Shown piece by piece: positions 1-6,779 of a DNA stretch of 23,614 bases (within the stretch, counting starts at the first letter, position 1; each line of letters begins with the position of its first letter). This DNA is from Verrucomicrobiales bacterium (GTDB taxonomy: Bacteria; Verrucomicrobiota; Verrucomicrobiia; Limisphaerales; UBA9464). The DNA lies in assembly GCA_003445095.1 (NCBI GenBank), contig DLVS01000080.1, positions 1-23,614 of the forward strand. The letters are read 5' to 3'. The notes below the pieces were generated by a model, which did no database searches, was not told the DNA's origin, and saw nothing but the letters and a program-made list of their open reading frames with translations. A program made the position numbers and the translations under genes.

Positions 1-240
1 GGCCTGGGCACTTGCGCCCGCAAGCTGGTGGCCGAAGTGGCTACCATCAAAAGTATGGACGTGGTCGTGCCCGTCCGGCGGGGCGAGCAAGACCACGAGC
101 TGCGCCTGCGGGTGGTGGCCCGGCCCGAACGCCGCGTGGCCGAACTTCTGGTCCGCCTCGGGCTGGAGCTGCCCACCGGCACCCGCCTTATTGATAACTT
201 TCCCGGGGAAGCTGCCCGCGCGCCGGTTCAGAAAATGTAG
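1..240 (+). CDS. C-terminal fragment of a probable transposase (IS4/IS1634-like)
   Basis: The reading frame is open from the first base of the window and ends at a TAG at 238-240, giving 79 residues with no visible start, so the gene begins outside the window. The segment has a basic, Leu/Val/Arg-rich pattern (SMDVVVPV, then LRLRVVARPE, then LLVRLGLELP) resembling the last beta strands and tail of IS1634/IS4-type DDE transposases, which often end with an LGxxLP motif and a short tail. The family assignment is by memory of that tail and is uncertain; no catalytic residue lies in the visible part. No terminal inverted repeat can be tested because the other end is absent. Confidence 0.4.
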   Translation, partial: GLGTCARKLVAEVATIKSMDVVVPVRRGEQDHELRLRVVARPERRVAELLVRLGLELPTGTRLIDNFPGEAARAPVQKM

Positions 241-393
241 TGCCGAAAATCGAATCGCGATCCCCGTAACTCGTTGATCTGCCCTTTACGCGTTTTAGCA
301 ACTGCGGAACTTGGGTTAGCTGGGATCGTGGCGAATCTAAGGCCACGGGTAAAACGGTCGGCAGAACAACGGCCCGGCCGCTTGCCGGCGTGC

Positions 394-873
394 TCAACGC
401 CAGAAATGAGCGCGCTGATTTCGCGATAAGCTTTCGTAAGAGGTGTAATCCTTCGCCAGGCTGTCCAAATAGCCCAGGACCAGCTCCCAAGATACATTGT
501 CACGCTCCTTTTCGGTGATCACCTTCAGGATATCTCGAGCATACCAGCCGAACATGTAGATCTGTGTGGGGCGCGGTACCGCATTGTTGTTGGCCAGAAT
601 GGCCAATCGCTCCACCTCGAGTAGCATCAGATGGAATTTCGCCTCCATCTGGACATCCGTGCGGTCGCGGGTCAGAGATCCGGTCTCGATCGCGGCCATG
701 TTCTTGGCAATGTATCCTTCCGTGGCGAAGAGGCGTTGATGCGCTTCGAGAAAGCGTGAAACATTCTCCAGTCGCTGGTTGCGCAGCGTGAGGAACGAAT
801 TCACCAGGAAGACCAGAAGGGCGACGCTGGCGGCGACAACGGTCGCCCAATTGCGGAGCTCGTCGCTGTTCAT
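394..873 (-). CDS. DUF4760-like single-pass membrane protein
   Basis: This is a 159-aa protein with one N-terminal transmembrane segment (about residues 10-31, TVVAASVALLVFLVNSFLTL) followed by a soluble, mostly helical region. The cytosolic part (RNQRLENVSRFLEAHQRLF, then a long helix around MLLEVERLAILANN) is the pattern seen in DUF4760-type proteins of unknown function. I chose the ATG at 873 rather than the longer open frame from 1008 because it sits just before the membrane segment, and the longer frame would overlap the neighbouring transporter gene. It lies 92 bp downstream of the SLC13 transporter on the same strand and may be cotranscribed. No function can be assigned. Confidence 0.7.
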   Translation of the reverse strand: MNSDELRNWATVVAASVALLVFLVNSFLTLRNQRLENVSRFLEAHQRLFATEGYIAKNMAAIETGSLTRDRTDVQMEAKFHLMLLEVERLAILANNNAVPRPTQIYMFGWYARDILKVITEKERDNVSWELVLGYLDSLAKDYTSYESLSRNQRAHFWR

Positions 874-965
874 GCCATCCTTAATTTGCTGGTGACGATG
901 CCGAGGCTTCCCGTCGCTGCACGCGATTATTTTCCGATGGCGCCAATCTAAACGAATGAGGCCCC

Positions 966-2801
966 TTACTTGTAAAGCGGCAATAACAGAGGCACGAGGA
1001 TGACGCAAACGACCATGACCGCGAGACTGAACGGCACCCCGACCTTCACGAAGTCACCGAACTTGTAGTTGCCGGGGCCGACGACCAGCGTGTTCACCGG
1101 CGACGAGATCGGGGTCATGAACGCCGTGGAGGCGGCCAGCGCAACAATCATCGCGAACGGGTAGGGGGACGCATTCATGTCCTTCGCAATGGCCAGCGCG
1201 ACCGGAGCCATCAGGACGGCCGTAGCGGTGTTTGAGATGAACAGGCCCAACATGGCGGTGATGAGGAAAATGCTCCCGAGCACGACGTGGGCGCCCGCGC
1301 CGCCAGTCGCGGACATCAGCGCATTGGCCGCGAGTTCGACGCCGCCGGTGCGCTGCAAGGCTAGCGAAAAGGGCAGCATGCCGACGATCAGGATTAGACT
1401 CTTCCAGTGGATCGAACGGTAGGCGCTGTTCAAATCAACGCAGCGCAGCGCGCCCATGAGCAGACCGGCGATCAGGGCGGCCTGCACGTTCGGCACGATG
1501 CCACTGATCATCAGGCCGACCATGAGCAGCAGACAGGCTACGGCCTGGGGTGCCTTGCCGGAAGCCGGCAGCACTTCGTCCATCTCAGCCGGCAGGTTGA
1601 GCACCACCAGATGGGCCGTGTCCGTCTGCAGCGGACGGATGTCCTTCCACGGACCGATCACCAGCAGCGTGTCGCCGGTGTTCAATCGTTCGTTCAGCAA
1701 GCTTCCCTCCACCGCCGTGGCGCCCCGCCGCAGACCAATCACCGTGAGCCCAAACCGCGTGCGGAACCGAGCCTCGACCACAGTCTTGCCGACGAGATCG
1801 GAGTTTGCCCCCAGCATGACTTCAGCCATGCCGATCTCCTGTGATCGGTCGGCAAAGTAGTCACCGCTGAGCGGCAGCGTCTCCAGCGCGTACTTTTGTC
1901 GAAGTTGATCGATCGGCACGTCAGGGCCAAACACGTCCACCAATAGAATATCTTCGGCCTGCAGTTCGGTAGTTGCGGTCGGGCTGAGAATTTCGCGGGA
2001 AAACCGGCGGCTGCGCTCCAGGGCGACAATGCTCGCGCCGGAGGAGTTGCGCAGATCGAGTTCTCCGATGGTCTTGCCGACTAGCGGCGATCCGGCGGTT
2101 ACGCGGAGCCGGTGCTCGCGGTTGGCGAGTTGGTACTGCTGTACCCAGTCCCGCAGGCTAGGGCGCCGGTTGACCTCGCCGCCGCCCGGAGACTCGGAGG
2201 CAAGCCAGCGGCGAGCGAACATCATGTAGGCAATGCCCATGACGAGGATGGGAGCGCCAAACGGCGTAAAACTGAAGAAACTGAAACCGTCCGCGCCGCC
2301 GCGCATCAGTTCGCTATTCACGACGAGGTTGGGCGCGGTTCCCACCAGCGTCATCATGCCGCTGATCAATGCGGCCATGCTCATCGGCATCATGAGGCGG
2401 CTCGCCGCCATGCCCGTGCTCTGGGCGATTCGGAGGGCGACCGGAATGAAGATGGCGACGACGCCAGTCGAACTCATGACCGAGCCGAGCAGACCCACGG
2501 CCAGCATCAGCAGGACGAGCAGGCGGGTCTCGCTTTTGCCGGCCTTGGCGTTGAGCCAATCGCCCATCTGCTGCGCCACCCCGGTCCGCACCAGACCCTC
2601 CCCGATCACGAACAGCACGGCGATGAGCACGATGTTCGGATCGCTGAACCCGGCCAGCGTCTCGCCCACGGTGACCACCCCCGTAAACGGAAGCAGCGCC
2701 AGCATGAGCAACGCCACCGCGTCCATGCGCGGCTTGTTGATTACGAACATCACAACCGAAGCGACGAGCAAGGCTAGGACAATGGCTAATTCAGTATTCA
2801 T
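966..2801 (-). CDS. SLC13/DASS-family anion transporter with two RCK-C (TrkA-C) domains
   Basis: The 611-aa product has the architecture of bacterial divalent-anion:sodium symporters. A hydrophobic N-terminal half (residues 1-200) is followed by a central soluble insert with two RCK-C domains (about 230-295, around GSPLVGKTIGELDLR, and 325-385, around NSDLVGKTVVEARFR), then a C-terminal membrane half. The C-terminal half carries the family signature SNTATAVLMAPVALAIA and the TPISSPVNTLV loop. Family members move sulfate, phosphate or dicarboxylates with sodium; the substrate cannot be read from the sequence. RCK-C domains usually bind a small regulatory ligand, so gating is likely regulated. 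I chose the ATG at 2801 (MNTELAIVL) because it precedes the first membrane helix; an in-frame ATG exists at 2849. The gene is divergent from the DoxX-like gene. Confidence 0.9.
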   Translation of the reverse strand: MNTELAIVLALLVASVVMFVINKPRMDAVALLMLALLPFTGVVTVGETLAGFSDPNIVLIAVLFVIGEGLVRTGVAQQMGDWLNAKAGKSETRLLVLLMLAVGLLGSVMSSTGVVAIFIPVALRIAQSTGMAASRLMMPMSMAALISGMMTLVGTAPNLVVNSELMRGGADGFSFFSFTPFGAPILVMGIAYMMFARRWLASESPGGGEVNRRPSLRDWVQQYQLANREHRLRVTAGSPLVGKTIGELDLRNSSGASIVALERSRRFSREILSPTATTELQAEDILLVDVFGPDVPIDQLRQKYALETLPLSGDYFADRSQEIGMAEVMLGANSDLVGKTVVEARFRTRFGLTVIGLRRGATAVEGSLLNERLNTGDTLLVIGPWKDIRPLQTDTAHLVVLNLPAEMDEVLPASGKAPQAVACLLLMVGLMISGIVPNVQAALIAGLLMGALRCVDLNSAYRSIHWKSLILIVGMLPFSLALQRTGGVELAANALMSATGGAGAHVVLGSIFLITAMLGLFISNTATAVLMAPVALAIAKDMNASPYPFAMIVALAASTAFMTPISSPVNTLVVGPGNYKFGDFVKVGVPFSLAVMVVCVILVPLLLPLYK

Positions 2802-2976
2802 GGGGGAGGTTATGGGGTTCAACAATTCTTGGGATTCGTGAAACAACAACTGGCTGGCATGTCATCACAGTGCATCGTCTGAGAGGCAAAATGAGCTTGC
2901 TCCACTCGCGGGGTGGAGACATCCATCCCGCGTGACCGTCGCGGCACTTCGCAAAACGTCTCCGGCAAAGTGGATC

Positions 2977-3345
2977 ATGGCGCCCAGACTAATCGCGGCG
3001 TTGCCGTTGCTGGTGTTCGGTTCTTTCCATCTCACCGGAAGGTCGCCGCTGCTTGAAATCTTGCGGCGCGCCGAGATTCCGTTCCCGGAGGCAAATCTAT
3101 ATTTGGCACCCATTTTTATGGTCATGTCGGGGCTTTCGATGGGCATCGGTTTCTACGCCCGCATCGGAGCGGTGATCGGTAGTTTTGCGATGCTGGTGGC
3201 GACCTACAGCAAACTTGTAATCGAGGAGTGGCCGGGACCGATGGAGATCCCTTTGTTGTTGCCGCTGACGGTTCTGGCCGGATGCCTGGTCGTGCTGGCC
3301 AAGGGACCGGGCGCATGGAGTTTGGATTTGAAGGCAAGCCTCTGA
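2977..3345 (+). CDS. DoxX-like small membrane protein
   Basis: The product is a 122-aa hydrophobic protein with about four transmembrane helices: near the N terminus (RLIAALPLLVFGSFHL), two in the middle (LAPIFMVMSGLSMGIGFYAR and AVIGSFAMLVATYSKLV), and one before the end (PLLLPLTVLAGCLVVLAKGPG). The arrangement, with the closing GPGAWSLD, is like DoxX/DoxD-family quinone-associated membrane proteins. An upstream GTG at 2932 would add 15 polar residues; the ATG at 2977 puts the start at the first helix and is preferred. The gene is divergent from the SLC13 transporter, with about 175 bp between the two starts that must hold both promoters. The exact role is unknown. Confidence 0.7.
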   Translation: MAPRLIAALPLLVFGSFHLTGRSPLLEILRRAEIPFPEANLYLAPIFMVMSGLSMGIGFYARIGAVIGSFAMLVATYSKLVIEEWPGPMEIPLLLPLTVLAGCLVVLAKGPGAWSLDLKASL

Positions 3346-3380
3346 ACCGATCAGCGGCCCTGGAGCCCCAGTTTCGCGCT

Positions 3381-4757
3381 TCAGGCGGCTGCGGCCAGTT
3401 CCGGCCAGAGCTGCGCGCCCATGCGCATCCCGGCCATGTAGGCGTCGAGCGAGAATTTCTCGTCTGGCGAATGCGCGTTGTCGTCCGGCAGCGCGAGGCC
3501 GAGCATTAGCGAGTCCGCCTTTAGATGCTGCTTGAACGCCGCGATGATCGGAATGCTGCCGCCGCCGCGCACGAGCACGCATTCGTGACCAAAGCCTGCT
3601 TTCGCGGCGCGCATGCAAGCCTGCGCCAACGGCCCGGCGGGATCGACCATATAAGGTCCGCCGCCCTGGCCTTCGGTTAGCGTGAGCTTCACCGTGGGTG
3701 GACAGATCGCCTTCAGATGCTTCTTCACCAACGCGATGATCTTCTTCGGGTCCTGATTCGGCACGAGGCGCATGGTGATCTTAGCACTGGCCCATGACGG
3801 GATAATCGTCTTGCCGCCCTCGCCTTGGTAGCCACTGGTCAGCCCATTAATTTCAAACGTGGGCCTCGCCGCGCGCTGTTCATCTGGAGTGTATCCTGCT
3901 TCGCCAAACAGCGCCCCGACGCCGACCGACTTGCGGAATTTCGCCTCGCTGAACGGCACCTTCGCCATCTGCTTCCGCTCGTAGGCCGAGAGCTTCACTA
4001 CGTCGTCGTAGAAGCCAGGAATCGTGAATGCGCCGCGCTTGTTCCGGAGCGATCCGAGCATCTGACAGAGCACCATTGCCGGGTTGTCCACCGCGCCGCC
4101 GAACAAGCCCGAGTGCAGGTCGCGATCCGGCCCATCGAGCCGAATCTCCAGCGGAGCCATGCCCCGCAGCGAGTAGCAAAGCGCGGGGTGTTTCATGCTT
4201 GGAATTTCCGTGTCCGAAACCACCAGCGCCTCACACGCCAGCTCCTTCGCATGCTTCGGCAGGAAGTCATACAGCGACTTCGATCCCACTTCTTCCTCGC
4301 CTTCGATCAGGAAATTCACGTTGCACGGCAATTCGTTCCCGGTCTTCAACCAGGCCTCAACGGCGTTGATGTGTGCGAGGTGCTGGCCCTTGTTGTCGCT
4401 GATGCCGCGGGCATACACATTGCGCCCGACGCGCCGCGGCTCAAACGGCGGCGACGTCCAGAGTTCGAGCGGGTCCGGCGGCTGCACGTCGTAGTGCCCA
4501 TAAACCAGGAAGGTCGGCTTCTGCGGGCTCTGGTTCGGCGTTTTGGCGATCACCACCGGATAGCCCGAGGTCTTGCGGGTTTCCGCCTTCAAGCCGGCCT
4601 TAATGCAGCGATCGACCAACCATTCGGCGGAAAGACGCATGTCGTCCGCGTGCTTCGATTGCGCACTGATGCTAGGGATGCGGGTGTAGGCAAAGAGTTC
4701 TTCGATGAAGCGCTCTTCATGGGTTGCGATGTACTCGAGAACGGCGTCCGGGATCAT
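3381..4757 (-). CDS. M20-family metallodipeptidase
   Basis: This complete 458-aa enzyme belongs to the carnosinase/CNDP-like branch of M20 dipeptidases, which hydrolyse dipeptides with a two-metal centre. The metal and catalytic positions are all visible: His88 and Asp90 in YGHYDVQPPDP, the bridging Asp121 in GISDNKG, the Glu pair at 155-156 in EGEEEVGS, Asp182 in VVSDTE, and His429 in DDNAHSPDE near the C terminus. The dimerisation/lid domain lies between about residues 200 and 320 (RDLHSGLFGGAVDNP). There is no signal peptide, so it should act in the cytoplasm. It is bordered upstream on the same strand by a degraded permease fragment, so it is probably a single transcription unit. Confidence 0.93.
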   Translation of the reverse strand: MIPDAVLEYIATHEERFIEELFAYTRIPSISAQSKHADDMRLSAEWLVDRCIKAGLKAETRKTSGYPVVIAKTPNQSPQKPTFLVYGHYDVQPPDPLELWTSPPFEPRRVGRNVYARGISDNKGQHLAHINAVEAWLKTGNELPCNVNFLIEGEEEVGSKSLYDFLPKHAKELACEALVVSDTEIPSMKHPALCYSLRGMAPLEIRLDGPDRDLHSGLFGGAVDNPAMVLCQMLGSLRNKRGAFTIPGFYDDVVKLSAYERKQMAKVPFSEAKFRKSVGVGALFGEAGYTPDEQRAARPTFEINGLTSGYQGEGGKTIIPSWASAKITMRLVPNQDPKKIIALVKKHLKAICPPTVKLTLTEGQGGGPYMVDPAGPLAQACMRAAKAGFGHECVLVRGGGSIPIIAAFKQHLKADSLMLGLALPDDNAHSPDEKFSLDAYMAGMRMGAQLWPELAAAA

Positions 4758-4828
4758 GGCCCGGGAGCTATATCTTCGGCATCTGCTTCCGGCAATTTGA
4801 ATCTCGACGAGGCGGTAGCGGCCAGTAG

Positions 4829-4849
4829 CTCATAACTCATAACTCCATC
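4829..4849 (+). repeat. Heptamer tract CTCATAA
   Basis: Two copies of CTCATAA followed by CTCCATC. The same tract occurs at 6751-6778 immediately after an intact permease gene, and the bases beyond it (tail of the permease reading frame) also match. Confidence 0.75.
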
Positions 4850-5040
4850 ATTACTTGCTTCTCAGCGCCACCATCCATCGCGGCCCGGAGCGCCGGCACG
4901 ATCCCGAACAGAACGCTGCACCCGAGCGCCGTGACGATGACGAAACGGAGCGCCGGGCCGTCCACTCCGACCGAAGAAAGCAGCGGCACATCGACCGCGC
5001 AGGTTTGGATGAACGCGCACGAGGTGCAGGCCGAGCCTTG
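4837..5040 (-). pseudogene. ADOP-type ABC permease remnant
   Basis: A 68-codon open stretch encodes the segment VDVPLLSSVGVDGPALRF followed by LFGIVPALRAA, which aligns with the middle FtsX domain of the intact permeases in this window (compare [14 protein letters not shown] and FGLVPALQ at 9755-12154). Right after this motif the frame jumps to a permease tail: read one frame over, the last codons are WMVALRSK, the usual C terminus (VALRSE). The internal stretch between the two motifs, several hundred codons in an intact gene, is deleted. The 3' flank also matches that of the permease ending at 6780. It is a decayed gene copy with no likely function. Confidence 0.75.
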
Positions 5041-5059
5041 ATCGCTTTCGGGAGGTAAA

Positions 5060-5077
5060 CGTCCCGCTTGCGGGACG
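5060..5077. repeat. Short palindrome (REP-like), cgtcccg/cgggacg
   Basis: A perfect 7-bp stem (CGTCCCG, CGGGACG) with a CTTG loop. A sister palindrome with a 6-bp stem (CGTCCC, GGGACG) lies at 15415-15432. Neither is followed by a clear T tract in a position to end a gene, so they look like dispersed palindromic repeats and not terminators. Confidence 0.5.
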
Positions 5078-5124
5078 CCGGCAGATCGGGGGCGATCAAA
5101 ATTTGGTCACGCCACCCGAAATGA

Positions 5125-5994
5125 TCAACGCCGCCAGGCAGTGACGCCGGCGCCGACGAGGATCAAAACGCCGCCGGCAATCTCGCGCGCCGAAAGCTGT
5201 TCCTGGAACAACAGCTGACCGCCGAGCGCCACGCCCACGGGCACCAGCATCTGCAACAACGTGCCTTCAGCCACGCTTAGGTCCCGGAAGGCGTGGGTCA
5301 TGGATAATTGTCCCGCTGCCACGCAAGCGCCGGCGAGGAGCATTAATGCCCAACCCTGGGCCGACGCCCCGGAGGGACTCATCCCAATAGGCGCCAAGCA
5401 CACGAGCAATCCGTAAACACACTGGGCGGCGAAAATCGTCGCCGTATGTTCTTCGGCGTGCAGTTGCCGAATCGTGATGACAACGTAAGCCGACGCCAAA
5501 GCCGTCAACACGGCGATGGCGAGATAAAACGGGGAATGGCGATACCCGCTGAAGGCGTCCGTCAACAGGGCGAGACCCGCCAGCGTGGCGATTCCACCGA
5601 CGGCCAGGACTAGGCGAAAGCGCTCTTGCAAGAGAACGACCGCCATGATGGCCGCGATGATGACGTAGGTGTTGCCGATGAACGTCGCCAATCCCGCGCC
5701 CAAGTGAACAATCGTCAGGTAAAAACCACAGGTCGCGAGCCCGCCCACCAAACCTCTGCTGATAAGTTTGCCTTTCTGGAACACGCGGAGGAAGCGCGCA
5801 TCGCGACGGTACATGAGCGCGAGGACCGCCAAGCCCGCCGCAAAGCGAACGGCGCAGGTGAGCCAGACATCGACCGACTCCAGCGCGGCGAGGGCGCGAA
5901 TGATGAGCACGTTGGCGGTGAAGCAAATCGTCGAGGCTAGCATCAAGACATAACCTTGTGCCGGGAACGAAGGTGCGGTTTTGGCGTGCGTCAT
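5125..5994 (-). CDS. EamA/DMT-superfamily transporter
   Basis: The 289-aa product has about ten transmembrane helices in two EamA repeats (roughly residues 15-140 and 155-288). Conserved features include NVLIIRALAALESVDVWL in the first repeat, LATFIGNTYVIIAAIMAVV with the family LLQE turn after it, and LLQMLVPVGVALGGQLLFQE with REIAGGVLILVGAG in the second repeat. Family members export metabolites or drugs; the substrate is unknown. I chose the ATG at 5994 because the 48 extra codons available upstream are polar, arginine-rich and run through a terminator hairpin. The gene begins 27 bp after that hairpin, so it should have its own promoter close by. Confidence 0.88.
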   Translation of the reverse strand: MTHAKTAPSFPAQGYVLMLASTICFTANVLIIRALAALESVDVWLTCAVRFAAGLAVLALMYRRDARFLRVFQKGKLISRGLVGGLATCGFYLTIVHLGAGLATFIGNTYVIIAAIMAVVLLQERFRLVLAVGGIATLAGLALLTDAFSGYRHSPFYLAIAVLTALASAYVVITIRQLHAEEHTATIFAAQCVYGLLVCLAPIGMSPSGASAQGWALMLLAGACVAAGQLSMTHAFRDLSVAEGTLLQMLVPVGVALGGQLLFQEQLSAREIAGGVLILVGAGVTAWRR

Positions 5995-6020
5995 AGTGGA
6001 AGCGTTAAATGGACTCGCGG

Positions 6021-6056
6021 AAACAAACAAAAACCGCGCCGAGGAGCGGCGCGGTT
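6021..6056 (-). terminator. Rho-independent terminator
   Basis: On the minus strand a perfect 9-bp stem (AACCGCGCC with GGCGCGGTT, 7-base loop) is followed by TTTGTTTGTTT. It would stop transcription coming from the 6302-6755 remnant before the EamA gene at 5994. Confidence 0.75.
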
Positions 6057-6301
6057 GCGGTCGGATTTGGAGACGATTGAGGAAGGTCAACTCCAAGTCT
6101 TCGCCAGCGCGCGGCGGGACGCATCGACGAGGCGCCACGCGGCGAGCTTATGAACGAGAATGGACTTAGTCATCGGCAAGCCACGCTGGAGGCCCCGCGG
6201 CGACCGTGCAACGGAAAAGTCGCCAGCCTGCATGCCGAGGTTGGTGGAAGGATCATTGGAGGAGAGTTGTTGCCGAGGAACTGGAGCAGTTCACCTTGCG
6301 C

Positions 6302-6755
6302 TCAAAGAGGCCGGCTTCCTTTGACGGTGGGTTTGAGTTCCATGGCTTCGGATTGGATCAGGGTCACCCTTTCTTGCTCGTCGAGAACGTAGCGACTGAG
6401 CACGCGGGCCTGCTCGAAGTCCAGGAGGTAACGATAACTCCATGTCGCCGTTCTTCAGGTCGAAGACGTTCGCGTACTTGGTGCCACCGTCGCCCGGTTG
6501 CAGACAAGTGCGGAGGATCGCTACGCCGTTGGCCGCGGTGGGTTGGGGCGATTTCGCGAGTTCCCGTTCAAGGGCGATCCGGCCCCATCCGAATCCGCGA
6601 CTCGCGCGGGAGAGCGAGACCTGGAGCCGTCCTTCGTGCGAACCGATCACGACGGAAGCGCCGGTCCGATCAGCGATCAATGAAATACTGCGGCGACGGA
6701 AGACAGAACGCCGGAGGGCATTGAGAACGTGTGGTTGTTGACGTTGGTCTCTCAT
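6302..6755 (-). pseudogene. C45 acyltransferase/hydrolase-like gene, truncated and frameshifted
   Basis: The first frame encodes the C-terminal half of a peptidase-C45/penicillin-acylase-like protein (isopenicillin-N acyltransferase family, Ntn-hydrolase fold). Visible landmarks are ISLIADRTGASVVIG, a RGFGWGR turn, ILRTCLQPGDGGTKY and ANVFDLKNGD. At about 6440 the homology leaves this frame and continues one base over as WSYRYLLDFEQARVL, ending at a TGA at 6302-6304. The N-terminal half with the catalytic Cys is absent; the remnant starts immediately beside the heptamer tract that follows the permease at 6780. It therefore carries a 5' truncation plus a one-base indel and should be inactive. 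The terminator at 6021-6056 may be the original gene's. Confidence 0.75.
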
Positions 6756-6778
6756 AACTCATAACTCACAACTCCATC
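6751..6778 (+). repeat. Heptamer tract CTCATAA/CTCACAA
   Basis: Four consecutive seven-base units (CTCATAA, CTCATAA, CTCACAA, CTCCATC) between the permease stop codon and the C45 remnant. It matches 4829-4849. Confidence 0.75.
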
Positions 6779-6779
6779 A

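Noticed and set aside
6087..6173. A 28-codon minus-strand ORF (MTKSILVHKLAAWRLV...) just before the terminator.
   Set aside because: Too short, no ribosome binding site and no family resemblance; it could be the tail of a lost gene but this cannot be supported.
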